From positions 1-64,000 of the forward strand of contig NZ_JH376593.1 of assembly GCF_000233955.1 (NCBI RefSeq): a DNA stretch of 64,000 nucleotides, read 5' to 3'. The notes below the pieces were generated by a model. The model did not search any database, had not been told where the DNA came from, and saw nothing but the letters and a program-made list of their open reading frames with translations. Both the position numbers and the translations under genes were made by a program. This DNA is from Paraprevotella clara YIT 11840 (GTDB lineage: Bacteria; Bacteroidota; Bacteroidia; Bacteroidales; Bacteroidaceae). Of the stretch, positions 55,459-64,000 are shown piece by piece. How positions within the stretch are numbered: the stretch's first letter is position 1; every line of letters begins with the position of its first letter.

Positions 55459-56070
55459 TTAAAGACAAAACAAATAACCCACAGTCACCATGAGCGAACG
55501 GTTCGTGAAGTCATCCACTTTCTTATAGCAAGAATTCAGTCCCAACATATAACGCAAGCCGACGTTCACCCCACTGCGGGATTCCCATCCTCCCCCGAAC
55601 ACAAGCCCGACATCTACCGGCTGCCTCTCGCCTAAAAGGGAAGAAGGTTGACGGCTGTTACCGTACTTCAACGTCCGCCCCACCAAAAAACCGACTTGCA
55701 TGCCTGCATCCAAATGCACACCAAGGCCGGGATAAAACTTGGCCACCACAGGGATGTCGATATACTTGCTCTCCACTGCCACATCTTCCACCCTGTCCTT
55801 TATGATTTCATCACCGGGAATTATGACTCCATCGGATACGTTGTATCCCCTTGTCGTGTACATCAGATTGGCCTGCAAGCCCCACCGCTCACTCCAACGG
55901 TACATCCCCACCGCACCGATATTAAAACCGGTCATACGCTTGCCGCCCATCTCATACGAAGGAAACTTTACCGTGGACCAGTTTGCCCCCACTTCACAAC
56001 CCACATGCCATTGGGCAGAAACCATTCCGCTCAAACATAAACATATTCCTATTATAAAAAGTCGTTTCAT
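55459..56070 (-). CDS. Outer-membrane beta-barrel protein (PorT-like)
   Basis: A 203-residue exported protein: a signal peptide (about 1-20, ending VSAQ) and alternating amphipathic strands with aromatic turns, ending in VTVGYLFCL, as in small eight-stranded barrels. The ATG at 56070 (MKRLFIIGI) gives the signal peptide. No binding function can be assigned. It lies downstream of the large glycosidase gene, but separated from it by a terminator. Confidence 0.82.
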   Translation of the reverse strand: MKRLFIIGICLCLSGMVSAQWHVGCEVGANWSTVKFPSYEMGGKRMTGFNIGAVGMYRWSERWGLQANLMYTTRGYNVSDGVIIPGDEIIKDRVEDVAVESKYIDIPVVAKFYPGLGVHLDAGMQVGFLVGRTLKYGNSRQPSSLLGERQPVDVGLVFGGGWESRSGVNVGLRYMLGLNSCYKKVDDFTNRSLMVTVGYLFCL

Positions 56071-56154
56071 TCCATACTTTTTGATATAAAACAAACGATA
56101 ATTGTACGCAAATATTGTAAAGAAACAGCCAATCATCTCCAAGCTATAAAACCT

Positions 56155-56198
56155 AACAGGCTTCTAAAAGTTTTATCCCCAACTTTTAGAAGCCTGTT
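56155..56198 (-). terminator. Terminator of the GH51-GH43 gene
   Basis: Perfect 18-bp arms (56155-56172 and 56181-56198; AACAGGCTTCTAAAAGTT) with an eight-base loop, and a T-containing tail on the minus strand. Confidence 0.8.
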
Positions 56199-56285
56199 CG
56201 ATTTCATTTGGTTCCGGCCTTTATCTCCAGTCCGGCCATACCTTTTTTCTAAAAAGCAGAAGTCAATCCACCACGACTTTACATA

Positions 56286-56345
56286 ATTTGCTCACGCTCG
56301 GCAGACTTCGAGCAAGCTCGGTCTGCGCTCACTTAATCGCAAATT
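56286..56345 (-). repeat. Gene-end hairpin repeat, copy D
   Basis: On the minus strand: ...GCGATTAAGTGAGCGCAGACC, then GAGCTTGCTCGAAGTCTGCC and GAGCGTGAGC. The TGA stop of the glycosidase gene lies inside the repeat. Orientation matches the upstream gene, as in copies A-C. Confidence 0.85.
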
Positions 56346-59300
56346 TGCGCGTGCCCACGATATAAATCCCGTGCGGAAGTCCGTTCACGGCTTCATGCGG
56401 CATGACCGCACTGCGCACTTTCACGCCGCTCACGGTGTACACATCTACCGGAACCTCAGCCGAATCCGTCACTTCGCGAATGGCAGTCGGTTTGGCGACA
56501 TACAACAACTTGAAGTTGTCGAAACAGTTCCAGTCGTGGTACCTATACTCGGTCTTGTCCAGACCGACCCGCAAATCCCCTTTCGCCAATAACTCGTATT
56601 CCACTTCGTTGGCGCGGTATTCCCCGTCGCGGTTGAAGGCATCGTTGGCTGTCCATACATCATCGGGATAGGTATAGGGATTGTAAGTGTAGGGAGCGGA
56701 ACCGTCGAACAAAGACATGAACGTCTGGCGGCTGCTATTGAGATACAGTCCGGCCAAAAGCTGTTCCGAACCGTCCCGATGCGCGTCATAGGCTTCCGCC
56801 TTGTCTCCATAGCGATAAAAGCCTTGGGCGCGAAGGAGGTATGTACCGGCCGGCATACGTTCCAACACCTGATAAGTGTCGTAAGTCTTGTCGTAAAACT
56901 CAGCCACACCGGAAGAAGCCGCCGTAAAAGACGTGCCTTCCCATCCCTTGCTGCCTTCCGAAAAATCGGGATTGACTAAAAGCCAGGTAAGGTCTACTTC
57001 CTCTCCGGGTGTCCAACCGGCGCACAAGTCCTCCGTATAGGTTTCCACCGCCGCTTTCAGGGCCTCGTAGGCCGCAGGCAAAGCCATTGACAGTTCGGAC
57101 ACGGAGGTCAGGTCCAACGCTTCTTCGGCTTGCCGGATGGCGGCATCGAACACTTGGCTACCGCTCTCCTCCTTCAGATCCTCCACACGTGGCAGATACA
57201 AACGCACATCGCTCCATGCCTGCAACAGGCGGTACTCTTCTTCCGTCACCGTCATGACGGAACCGTGCTGGAACGCTCCGGTCCCTTCCACATTGGAGGA
57301 ATGCGTCACGTTCAATCCCAGATGGTCTGTCTCGCAATACTTGTAGGCACTGCCGCCGGAGTAGCGCATATAATACAGGTTGTACACGTCCTCATTGATG
57401 CGGCGCACCGTACTCGAACCTTCCACCTGTTCCGAACCTTCGTTCGTCACGTGCATCACTTCCGTCCAGGTACCTCCCACCAACGTCTTGCTCGTGGCCT
57501 CATAAATGCCCCGTTCCGTGCCCGAAGCCCCTTCACGTTTGTAATACATATGGTAGAGGCTGTCGTAAGGATTATACACGATGTCCGCGTCGATTACCGA
57601 GATTCCGGGGTCGAAAAAGACACGGGGTTGGGTCAGCGTCTTGAACTCCCGGTCGGCATAGGAATAAAAAATACGGTCGTGGTTGTCGCCTTCGTTGGTG
57701 GACAGTATAGAATAGTACACCAGATAGGCACCTTCTCCCCCGTTATAGTCCTTGTCCCAGATGAACTGCGGTGCCCATACACGGTTGATGCGGGCATATT
57801 CCTCGTCGGTGTCATATACGCCCGTCGTGACATCGGGGTCGGAGAAGATGGATTTTCCCCGGTTGAAGTCGAACGTCGTACCCTCCCAATGTATCAAATC
57901 CCGGGAACGTACCAAGTTGATGCCGTGGTTGTTCCACACGCCGGAAGCATGCTGTTTCATGTCGGTGGTTGTGATGAAATAGCCGTCCGGCGCTTCACCG
58001 CGCCCGATATAGGCATCACGCGTACCGTGTTCTATCTCCGCAATCTTCTCCGTGTCGAAGACTTCTCCCCCGTCCAGCAAAACGTTGAACACACGACCTT
58101 GGTCTTCTTTCGCGCCGAGTGCGAAGTTGGTGATTTCCTTTCCGGAATTCATGAAGCAGTACAAGTAACCGTAGCGGTTGTCATCGGGCGCCAATATCAC
58201 CGGATACTCCACTTCCACCGTATCGGCTTCGCAGCTCAGCTTGGCAGACAACACCCCGGCACGGACCGCCTCATCCCCTTGCGGCAAGCGGTGTACCACC
58301 AGTTTCTCGTTTTCTAAGGCGATGGCATCCTCATAACCCTGATTCACAGAAAAGAACCATCTTACGCCCACCCTATCGGAAATATTTTCGGGCAAATCCG
58401 TCGTGGCATGCAAGCAGTTGAACTTCTTCATAAACCGTGCCAGTTCTTCACGTGCGGCACTCATGTCCACTTCCCGCGACTCCGCCGCACGGCCTTGCAC
58501 CTGGGCGTAGAGTTCCTTCATCTGCCCTCCGTCCAAGGCCACGTCGTATATCTGGAAGTCGTCGAAGAACGCCTCCGTCATCAAGGCATCGGCGGCAAAA
58601 GGCGAACGCCCGATAAAAGCCTCCGTCAACTCCTGCGCCATGTCGGCCGGCCTTTGGGTCACTTGCTGCTCACTGGCCATGCGCCCGTCCACGTAGAGCC
58701 GCCCCATGTTCCCTTCTTGCACGTATGCAATGTGGTGCCACTCGCCGTAAGACAATCCCCCATGCGACGGGGCATCCGCGCTCTCCCCATCCTTGATGGT
58801 GTAATACCAGCCCGTGTTGTCCGGACTGTTGACCAAGCCGACGTACTGCTCCGTCCCGTTAGAAAACCCATACGCCCAGCAATATTGGTCCAAGGCACCT
58901 ACGCCGGGCAATGCGATGGCCACCGACATGGTATAGTCGCCCTCCAGCCCGGAAAAAGTTTGGCGTGCCATGTCCACGCCTAAATCAAAAAAACCTTGCT
59001 CTCCGTTACTGCCGGTATAAAGTGCCTTGTTTCCGTCGTCCATCGCCACGATGGCTGCCCCGCCGTGCAACTTTCCCGGGAATTTTCCCTTGTCGTCAGC
59101 CTCCTGCCCTCCGTCGAAAGAATACTGTATGAGCGGCTCCGGAAGCTCTGCCTTTTCCTCTACCACGATTTCCACGTCCCGCACATCCAGACGGAGAATA
59201 TTCAACGAATAGGCGGGCAGTTCGTAGGTGAACTGTTGTCCCTTCACATCCAACGCACGCTCCTTCGGCGACACGCGGTCGGGGTTCTCCAGATTGTTTT

Positions 59301-61620
59301 CATCCGTGCCGTCAGCCGAAGTCAGTACGACCACGGAACCTCCCGTCACTGTCGCGTGAGCCAGGTTGACGGTTGCGGTCTGTGCCGAAGCTCCGGGATT
59401 CACTAACTTCACGTACAGAACGCCTGCCTCATCGTCGATATTGGAAGAGACGTATATTTTACGGCTCACCGGCAAAGTGAAATCATGCAGGAGCGCACCG
59501 TCCAGATAGCACTTCACGTGCGTGCCGTTCACTTCGACTTTGATACGGTAGGCATGTCCTGTTTCCAAAGACCCTTTCACGGAAGCCGCCGTAGTCTTCG
59601 ACCCATTGGTGCAAACCTCCACGCCGTGTTGCGTATTGCCCCATCCGCCGAGGTTCCACCAACAATAATTGTCTCCGTCTCCGCAATTAAAGGCAATGAG
59701 GAAACCCTCCGCCCCACCGGTCTTCGTGGCTTCCACTTCATACGTATAGTTCTGCCCCGGCTGCACATCGCAGACATAGAGTTTGCCTTGCATGCCCTTA
59801 TCCGTCTGTTTCAGCACGCCGCCCGAAGTGGTCCACGTGCCTCCGTCGGCCTTCCATTCAGGTTTTACGGACGAGAAATCGTCGTGGAAGACCACCGTCC
59901 CGTCGCCTGCCGTGACTTTCACATTGTCGAAAGTGGCACTCGTGCTCCACGTGCTCAGGCCGATGGCCCCGGAGCGCAGCAGTTGGTTGTTTTCTTCCGT
60001 CCACTTCACATTCTGTTTTCCTACATTGTTCGGGAAAAGCTGCTGCACGTAGTACGAAGGCGTACCGTAACTGGTATAACTGTTGAAACGGATCATATCC
60101 GGACGCCAGTTGTAATTGTTTTCATTGACAAATATCGGGGCATAGCTGTTCATGATGCAGACATCGGAGTTGTTTTCCATCCCTTGCATGAAAACGGCCT
60201 CTCCCAACGCCGCATTCAAATGGCCGTTGATGCCATAGTCCTGCGTCACGGCATACTCTCCTACGTAGATTTTGTGGCTTGCCCGGCTGTACGTGTCATA
60301 TTTATTGTATTGGCTGACGAACCATGAAGGATTCCGGTAATAATGCTCGTCCACTGCATCTACCGGATACGGGTTCCGCCAACTGGGATTGTCCGTGCCC
60401 CATGATTCCACATTGCCAATCAGCGTCACTTCGGGATACTTGGCCTTAATGGCCTTGCGGAACTGTTCGTAACGCTCGGCATAGTGGTCGCTTTGGTCGT
60501 TATTGTTTTCCGAACTGAAGTTATAGTTCTCGTTCCCGATTTCCAATAAACGGAGATTGAAAGGTTCGGGATGGCCGTTCTTGGCCCGCAACGCGCCCCA
60601 TTTCGTAGTTTTGGCATCGCCGTTGCAATACTCTATCGCATCGAGAGCCTCTTGGATGTATTCGTCTATCCGGGTATAGTCCTCCACCCAAGCATGCCCC
60701 ATACCCATGTTCACCACGAACAGCGGTTCGGCTCCCAAATCCTCGGTGAGCTGCAACATTTCATGGAACCCGAAACCGTCCGACACCCTATATCCCCAAT
60801 TCTGGTTCATGTGTCCGGGACGTTCCTCGATAGGACCGATGGTGTTTTTCCACTCGAAACGATTGGTTTTTCCATTGGCATAATGCCCTTCCACGTAGCA
60901 ACCGCCGGGGAAACGTACGAACGACGGTTTCATGGCTTCCAGTTTTTCCGCCAAGTCGATGCGGCAACCGTTGTCGCGGCCTTTGTAAGTGGGCGGAAAA
61001 AGACTTACCATGTCCAACACGACCGTGCCGGGCACGGAGCCTTTCAGGGCGAACCAACCGTCGCGGGCCTCTCCCGTAGCCGTGATTTCCGCCGTCAGTT
61101 TCGTCCACTCCGAACCGACATCCACCGCGAGCTCGCGGCTACCCAGACTCTGACCGCCTTCAGTCTGCAACTCGGCTGTAAGGACACCCTTGTAAGCCGG
61201 ACTTCCTTTTATCCAGAAAGACAACTTGTAAGTCTGCCCGTTCACCACATGAATGCCCCAGAAACCCTCGTTGCGCACACCGTCGCCCGCGCCTTTGAAT
61301 TCCAATTCGAGCGCATGCTCCTGCGCCTCGTTCAGTATCCCGTCGGTAACCACGGCCATACGGGCGTTCCCCACGGCCCACCATTTGTCCGGGTTCGACG
61401 CATTGTCCTCGAAAGAACGGTTGTGAATCAGCTCGGCGTAAAGCCCACCGTCGCCGGCATGGTTGATTTCCTCAAAGAAAATACCATAATGGCGACCGCC
61501 GATGGAAGCTCCCCGCTGTCCGGCATCGATATTCAATGTAACTTGTGCCATGGAAGAGGCCATACACATTCCGCAAAATGCCACGGAAACAAGCCTCTTG
61601 AAAAAAGTTCTGTCCTTCAT
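56329..61620 (-). CDS. Multimodular secreted glycosidase: GH51 arabinofuranosidase - LamG - GH43-like
   Basis: A 1763-residue exported enzyme. In order: signal peptide (1-25); carbohydrate-binding region (about 70-210); GH51 catalytic domain with acid/base E364 (GNEN) and nucleophile E455 (VGEYA); an embedded concanavalin-like module (about 570-730); a LamG module (about 835-1065); a GH43-type five-bladed propeller (about 1110-1450); a C-terminal beta module (about 1520-1690); and a tail like a type IX secretion signal (PHGIYIVGTRKFAIK). It should attack arabinose-containing polysaccharides at the cell surface. No SusC/SusD pair or regulator is nearby. The last codons come from a hairpin repeat. 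Confidence 0.9.
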   Translation of the reverse strand: MKDRTFFKRLVSVAFCGMCMASSMAQVTLNIDAGQRGASIGGRHYGIFFEEINHAGDGGLYAELIHNRSFEDNASNPDKWWAVGNARMAVVTDGILNEAQEHALELEFKGAGDGVRNEGFWGIHVVNGQTYKLSFWIKGSPAYKGVLTAELQTEGGQSLGSRELAVDVGSEWTKLTAEITATGEARDGWFALKGSVPGTVVLDMVSLFPPTYKGRDNGCRIDLAEKLEAMKPSFVRFPGGCYVEGHYANGKTNRFEWKNTIGPIEERPGHMNQNWGYRVSDGFGFHEMLQLTEDLGAEPLFVVNMGMGHAWVEDYTRIDEYIQEALDAIEYCNGDAKTTKWGALRAKNGHPEPFNLRLLEIGNENYNFSSENNNDQSDHYAERYEQFRKAIKAKYPEVTLIGNVESWGTDNPSWRNPYPVDAVDEHYYRNPSWFVSQYNKYDTYSRASHKIYVGEYAVTQDYGINGHLNAALGEAVFMQGMENNSDVCIMNSYAPIFVNENNYNWRPDMIRFNSYTSYGTPSYYVQQLFPNNVGKQNVKWTEENNQLLRSGAIGLSTWSTSATFDNVKVTAGDGTVVFHDDFSSVKPEWKADGGTWTTSGGVLKQTDKGMQGKLYVCDVQPGQNYTYEVEATKTGGAEGFLIAFNCGDGDNYCWWNLGGWGNTQHGVEVCTNGSKTTAASVKGSLETGHAYRIKVEVNGTHVKCYLDGALLHDFTLPVSRKIYVSSNIDDEAGVLYVKLVNPGASAQTATVNLAHATVTGGSVVVLTSADGTDENNLENPDRVSPKERALDVKGQQFTYELPAYSLNILRLDVRDVEIVVEEKAELPEPLIQYSFDGGQEADDKGKFPGKLHGGAAIVAMDDGNKALYTGSNGEQGFFDLGVDMARQTFSGLEGDYTMSVAIALPGVGALDQYCWAYGFSNGTEQYVGLVNSPDNTGWYYTIKDGESADAPSHGGLSYGEWHHIAYVQEGNMGRLYVDGRMASEQQVTQRPADMAQELTEAFIGRSPFAADALMTEAFFDDFQIYDVALDGGQMKELYAQVQGRAAESREVDMSAAREELARFMKKFNCLHATTDLPENISDRVGVRWFFSVNQGYEDAIALENEKLVVHRLPQGDEAVRAGVLSAKLSCEADTVEVEYPVILAPDDNRYGYLYCFMNSGKEITNFALGAKEDQGRVFNVLLDGGEVFDTEKIAEIEHGTRDAYIGRGEAPDGYFITTTDMKQHASGVWNNHGINLVRSRDLIHWEGTTFDFNRGKSIFSDPDVTTGVYDTDEEYARINRVWAPQFIWDKDYNGGEGAYLVYYSILSTNEGDNHDRIFYSYADREFKTLTQPRVFFDPGISVIDADIVYNPYDSLYHMYYKREGASGTERGIYEATSKTLVGGTWTEVMHVTNEGSEQVEGSSTVRRINEDVYNLYYMRYSGGSAYKYCETDHLGLNVTHSSNVEGTGAFQHGSVMTVTEEEYRLLQAWSDVRLYLPRVEDLKEESGSQVFDAAIRQAEEALDLTSVSELSMALPAAYEALKAAVETYTEDLCAGWTPGEEVDLTWLLVNPDFSEGSKGWEGTSFTAASSGVAEFYDKTYDTYQVLERMPAGTYLLRAQGFYRYGDKAEAYDAHRDGSEQLLAGLYLNSSRQTFMSLFDGSAPYTYNPYTYPDDVWTANDAFNRDGEYRANEVEYELLAKGDLRVGLDKTEYRYHDWNCFDNFKLLYVAKPTAIREVTDSAEVPVDVYTVSGVKVRSAVMPHEAVNGLPHGIYIVGTRKFAIK

Positions 61621-61760
61621 TTCATGAAAAATATAGAGGTTAATGTTTTTAATTTACAAGACGTTGACATCTTTGCCCAAAAGTAATTAAATCCACGCTT
61701 CAAACCTAATAAAAATCTAAATAAATGTGGAAGACACACCATTTTCTCCTTTTTTCTCCT

Positions 61761-61768
61761 TAACTTTG
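61761..61768 (+). promoter_or_regulatory. -7 box of metK
   Basis: TAACTTTG. Transcription would start near 61775, just before the riboswitch, giving a leader of about 135 bases. No -33 TTTG. Confidence 0.6.
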
Positions 61769-61783
61769 CAGTCGTAAATACAA

Positions 61784-61832
61784 ATGTGGATAGATTTGGG
61801 CGGCTTGCAACCACGGTAAAAAATGCTAAATA
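61784..61832 (+). promoter_or_regulatory. SAM-II-like riboswitch in the metK leader
   Basis: A stem GTGG (61786-61789) / CCAC (61811-61814) encloses GATTT ... TTGCA, and is followed by GGTAAAAA and GCTAAA (61825-61830). This order (GAUUU, UUGCA, stem, GAUAAA-like, GCUAAA) matches the SAM-II aptamer. SAM binding would shut down its own synthesis. A small hairpin, CAGTT/AACTG (61833-61846), follows directly. Confidence 0.7.
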
Positions 61833-61909
61833 CAGTTTTGGAACTGCACGCATACCTTCCCAATGAAACCCCATTCTTATTATTAATTTTTTAATTTAAC
61901 TACGTAGAA

Positions 61910-63193
61910 ATGGGTTACTTATTTACTTCCGAATCGGTGTCTGAAGGACACCCGGACAAAGTGGCGGACCAGATTTCCGACGCTGTATTGGACGAATTAT
62001 TGGCTTTCGACCCTAACTCGAAAGTCGCATGTGAAACATTGGTGACAACGGGTCAGGTTGTCGTGGCCGGAGAGGTAAAATCAGAAGCTTACGTCGACCT
62101 GCAAGAAATAGCCCGCCGTACGATCCGCCGTATCGGCTATACCAAAGCGGAATACAAGTTCGAGGCAGAAAGTTGCGGCGTATTCTCTGCCATCCATGAA
62201 CAAAGCGCCGACATCAACCGCGGCGTGGAACGCCAAGACCCGATGGAACAAGGGGCAGGCGACCAAGGTATGATGTTCGGTTATGCCACCAATGAAACGG
62301 AAAACTATATGCCGCTATCCCTCGACCTCAGCCACAAAATCCTGCGTGTATTGGCCGAAATACGGCGCGAAGGCAAAGAAATGACTTATTTGCGTCCCGA
62401 CGCCAAAAGCCAAGTGACGATTGAATATGACGACAACGGGAAACCGGTCCGCGTGGACACGATTGTGGTTTCCACACAACATGACGAATTTATCCAACCG
62501 ACCGACGGCAAGCAGGAAGAGGCCGACCGGAAGATGTTGGACAAGATACGCCAGGATGTCATTACGATTCTGATGCCGCGTGTCATTGCCGAGATTCACG
62601 ATCCGGCCATACTCCGGCTGTTTGACGAACATATCACTTACCACGTGAACCCCACCGGCAAATTCGTGATAGGCGGTCCTCATGGCGATACCGGACTGAC
62701 CGGCCGTAAAATCATCGTAGACACTTACGGAGGCAAAGGTGCCCACGGAGGAGGCGCCTTCTCCGGGAAAGACCCTTCCAAAGTAGACCGTTCGGCCGCA
62801 TACGCCGCACGCCACATCGCCAAGAACATGGTGGCAGCCGGGGTGGCCGACGAAATGTTGGTGCAAATCAGCTATGCCATCGGTGTGGCACGGCCGGTGA
62901 ACATCTACGTCAATACTTACGGACGCAGCCATGTCAGCCTGAGCGACGGAGAGATTGCGCAAAAGATAGACGCGTTGTTCGACCTGCGGCCGAAAGCCAT
63001 CGAAGACCGCCTGAAACTCCGTAATCCCATTTATGAAGAGACTGCCGCTTACGGCCACATGGGACGCCAGCCGCAGACCGTGACCAAGGAGTTCCACAGC
63101 CGCTATATGCCTACCAAGACCCTCGAAGTGGAACTCTTCACGTGGGAGAAGTTGGATTATGTAGCTCAAATCAAAGAAGCATTCGGACTATAA
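61910..63193 (+). CDS. metK: S-adenosylmethionine synthetase
   Basis: MetK makes SAM from methionine and ATP. The 427-residue protein has the signatures [16 protein letters not shown] (N-terminal ATP loop), [12 protein letters not shown] and [16 protein letters not shown]. Length is standard for the Bacteroidota form. Expression is probably controlled by the SAM-II-like leader. A LOG-family gene follows one base after its stop. Confidence 0.97.
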   Translation: MGYLFTSESVSEGHPDKVADQISDAVLDELLAFDPNSKVACETLVTTGQVVVAGEVKSEAYVDLQEIARRTIRRIGYTKAEYKFEAESCGVFSAIHEQSADINRGVERQDPMEQGAGDQGMMFGYATNETENYMPLSLDLSHKILRVLAEIRREGKEMTYLRPDAKSQVTIEYDDNGKPVRVDTIVVSTQHDEFIQPTDGKQEEADRKMLDKIRQDVITILMPRVIAEIHDPAILRLFDEHITYHVNPTGKFVIGGPHGDTGLTGRKIIVDTYGGKGAHGGGAFSGKDPSKVDRSAAYAARHIAKNMVAAGVADEMLVQISYAIGVARPVNIYVNTYGRSHVSLSDGEIAQKIDALFDLRPKAIEDRLKLRNPIYEETAAYGHMGRQPQTVTKEFHSRYMPTKTLEVELFTWEKLDYVAQIKEAFGL

Positions 63194-63194
63194 G

Positions 63195-63782
63195 ATGAAC
63201 ACGATTCAATCAGTGTGTGTATACTCGGCCTCCAGTACGAAAATAGCCGATTGCTATTTCCGTGCAGCACGGGAGTTGGGTGAACTCTTGGCCCATCATG
63301 GTATCCGTCTGGTGAACGGTGCCGGAAACCTCGGGCTGATGAGAGCCTGTGCCGATGCCTGTCTGGAAGCCGGAGGGCAAGTGACCGGCGTGATTCCCCA
63401 TTTCATGGTGGAACAAGGCTGGCAACACCCCGGACTTACGGAACTGATTGAAACGGAAGACATGCACACCCGCAAGCAGACAATGGCCCGCCTGTCGGAC
63501 GGTGTCATTGCCTTGCCGGGCGGATGCGGTACGTTGGAAGAATTGCTCGAAATCATTACGTGGAAACAACTCGGGTTATACCTCAATCCCATTGTGGTGT
63601 TGAACACGGAAGGATTCTATAATCCGTTACTGAAAATGCTCGAACATGCCGCCGAAGAACATTTCATGCGCCCGGCCCATCTGGGTATCTGGAAAGTGGC
63701 TTCCAGCCCAGCCGAAGCCCTCGACTTGTTGTACTCTACTCCACTTTGGGACAAAGAAGTCCGTAAATTTGCAGCCATTTGA
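63195..63782 (+). CDS. LOG family (TIGR00730) Rossmann-fold protein
   Basis: A 195-residue protein with the family motif PGGCGTLEE (about 107-115) and an earlier GAGNLGLM nucleotide loop. LOG proteins are cytokinin-riboside-monophosphate phosphoribohydrolases that release the base from nucleoside monophosphates; bacterial members may act on purine or pyrimidine monophosphates. It overlaps the metK transcript and is followed three bases later by the next ORF. Confidence 0.93.
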   Translation: MNTIQSVCVYSASSTKIADCYFRAARELGELLAHHGIRLVNGAGNLGLMRACADACLEAGGQVTGVIPHFMVEQGWQHPGLTELIETEDMHTRKQTMARLSDGVIALPGGCGTLEELLEIITWKQLGLYLNPIVVLNTEGFYNPLLKMLEHAAEEHFMRPAHLGIWKVASSPAEALDLLYSTPLWDKEVRKFAAI

Positions 63783-63784
63783 AC

Positions 63785-64000
63785 ATGAAAGACTCACTTC
63801 AAACGGCTCTTCCGGCGCACGAGAAGGCTTCGTATCCCATCCGACAGAAATTCAATCCGAAAAAAATTATTGAAAGTCTGCCCGCCGATGCCACACCGGC
63901 CCAACAGGATTCCGCCATTCAGGCGATGCTGCCTCCACGCCCGACCGTGCGCTCGGCACGTCCCGACACCCTGAACCTTCCGGGATGGCAGATACCGTCG
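63785..64000 (+). CDS. Unknown protein, truncated by the window end
   Basis: A frame from ATG 63785 runs open to the window end (72 codons). The start (MKDSLQTALPAHEK) is hydrophilic, with no signal peptide, and Pro-rich later. Spacing of two bases from the LOG gene suggests cotranscription. No family is recognised. Confidence 0.6.
   Translation, partial: MKDSLQTALPAHEKASYPIRQKFNPKKIIESLPADATPAQQDSAIQAMLPPRPTVRSARPDTLNLPGWQIPS

Noticed and set aside
41331-56345. Regular repeats considered as a CRISPR array
   Set aside because: Copies are kilobases apart, lie at gene ends and form hairpins; there are no evenly spaced spacers and no cas genes.
57130-58317. 395-codon open frame on the plus strand inside the glycosidase gene
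   Set aside because: It is the reverse complement of a clear GH43/LamG coding region; composition and lack of motifs show it is a shadow frame. The same holds for 60571-61686.
61678-61704. Minus-strand TACTTTTG with TTTG upstream of the glycosidase gene
   Set aside because: The spacer is 15 bases, too short for the consensus.

Overview
The window is a Bacteroidales chromosome segment (phylum Bacteroidota). Evidence seen directly: promoters of the TTTG-N20-TAnnTTTG type used by the Bacteroides primary sigma factor, a long plant-type IspG, a GT117 (DUF2723) glycosyltransferase, TlpA-like thioredoxin proteins, Bacteroides-type OxyR/Dps/AhpC, and a SAM-II-like riboswitch in front of metK. Genus cannot be fixed from the sequence alone. 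No tRNA, rRNA, CRISPR array, transposase or phage gene was seen.

Layout. 0-8.8 kb (minus strand): a housekeeping run rpoN, PAP2-like membrane protein, purE, ispG, cysS, preceded by rnr. 8.9-15.4 kb: a CDF metal exporter, a reductase/PAP2-transferase pair that may act in sphingolipid synthesis, a TGS-uridine-kinase-like protein and a Na/phosphate cotransporter. 15.4-19.4 kb: an AT-richer accessory patch with a DarB-like ketosynthase, its TetR regulator, decayed remains of a sugar epimerase, rubredoxin and two unknown proteins. 19.8-29.2 kb: sirtuin, three tandem FKBP isomerases, an Lrp regulator, a glutamine-amidotransferase/M19-dipeptidase fusion, an M28 peptidase, SufE, then the peroxide block ahpC-oxyR-dps with recognisable OxyR sites. 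29.5-37.6 kb: a second accessory block: TonB-C protein, membrane protein with two lipocalin-like repeats, two mosaic TlpA paralogues, and a translationally coupled PD-(D/E)XK nuclease-like gene plus unknown partner. 37.8-54.6 kb: tRNA-dihydrouridine synthase, U32 protein, cysE, then a dense operon (RNA methyltransferase, DPP4, purD, membrane protein, YqaA/DedA-like, zinc-binding lipoprotein, zinc ABC ATPase), GT117, a deacetylase and queG. 54.6-61.6 kb: repeat-rich spacer, outer-membrane barrel protein and a 1763-residue GH51-LamG-GH43 enzyme. 61.6-64 kb: metK under a SAM-II-like riboswitch, a LOG-family protein and a truncated unknown gene.

The least explained signals are two families of dispersed hairpin repeats. 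One (four copies at 41.3, 48.7, 53.6 and 56.3 kb) always lies at the 3' end of a gene in that gene's orientation; two copies supply or abut the stop codon and one is translated into the N-terminus of the zinc ABC ATPase. The other (19.5, 37.7, 55.2 kb) carries CTCAGCC-type arms in 3' spacers. Other points of interest are the two-gene nuclease-like module, the ketosynthase/TetR island, and the reductase/PAP2 pair.
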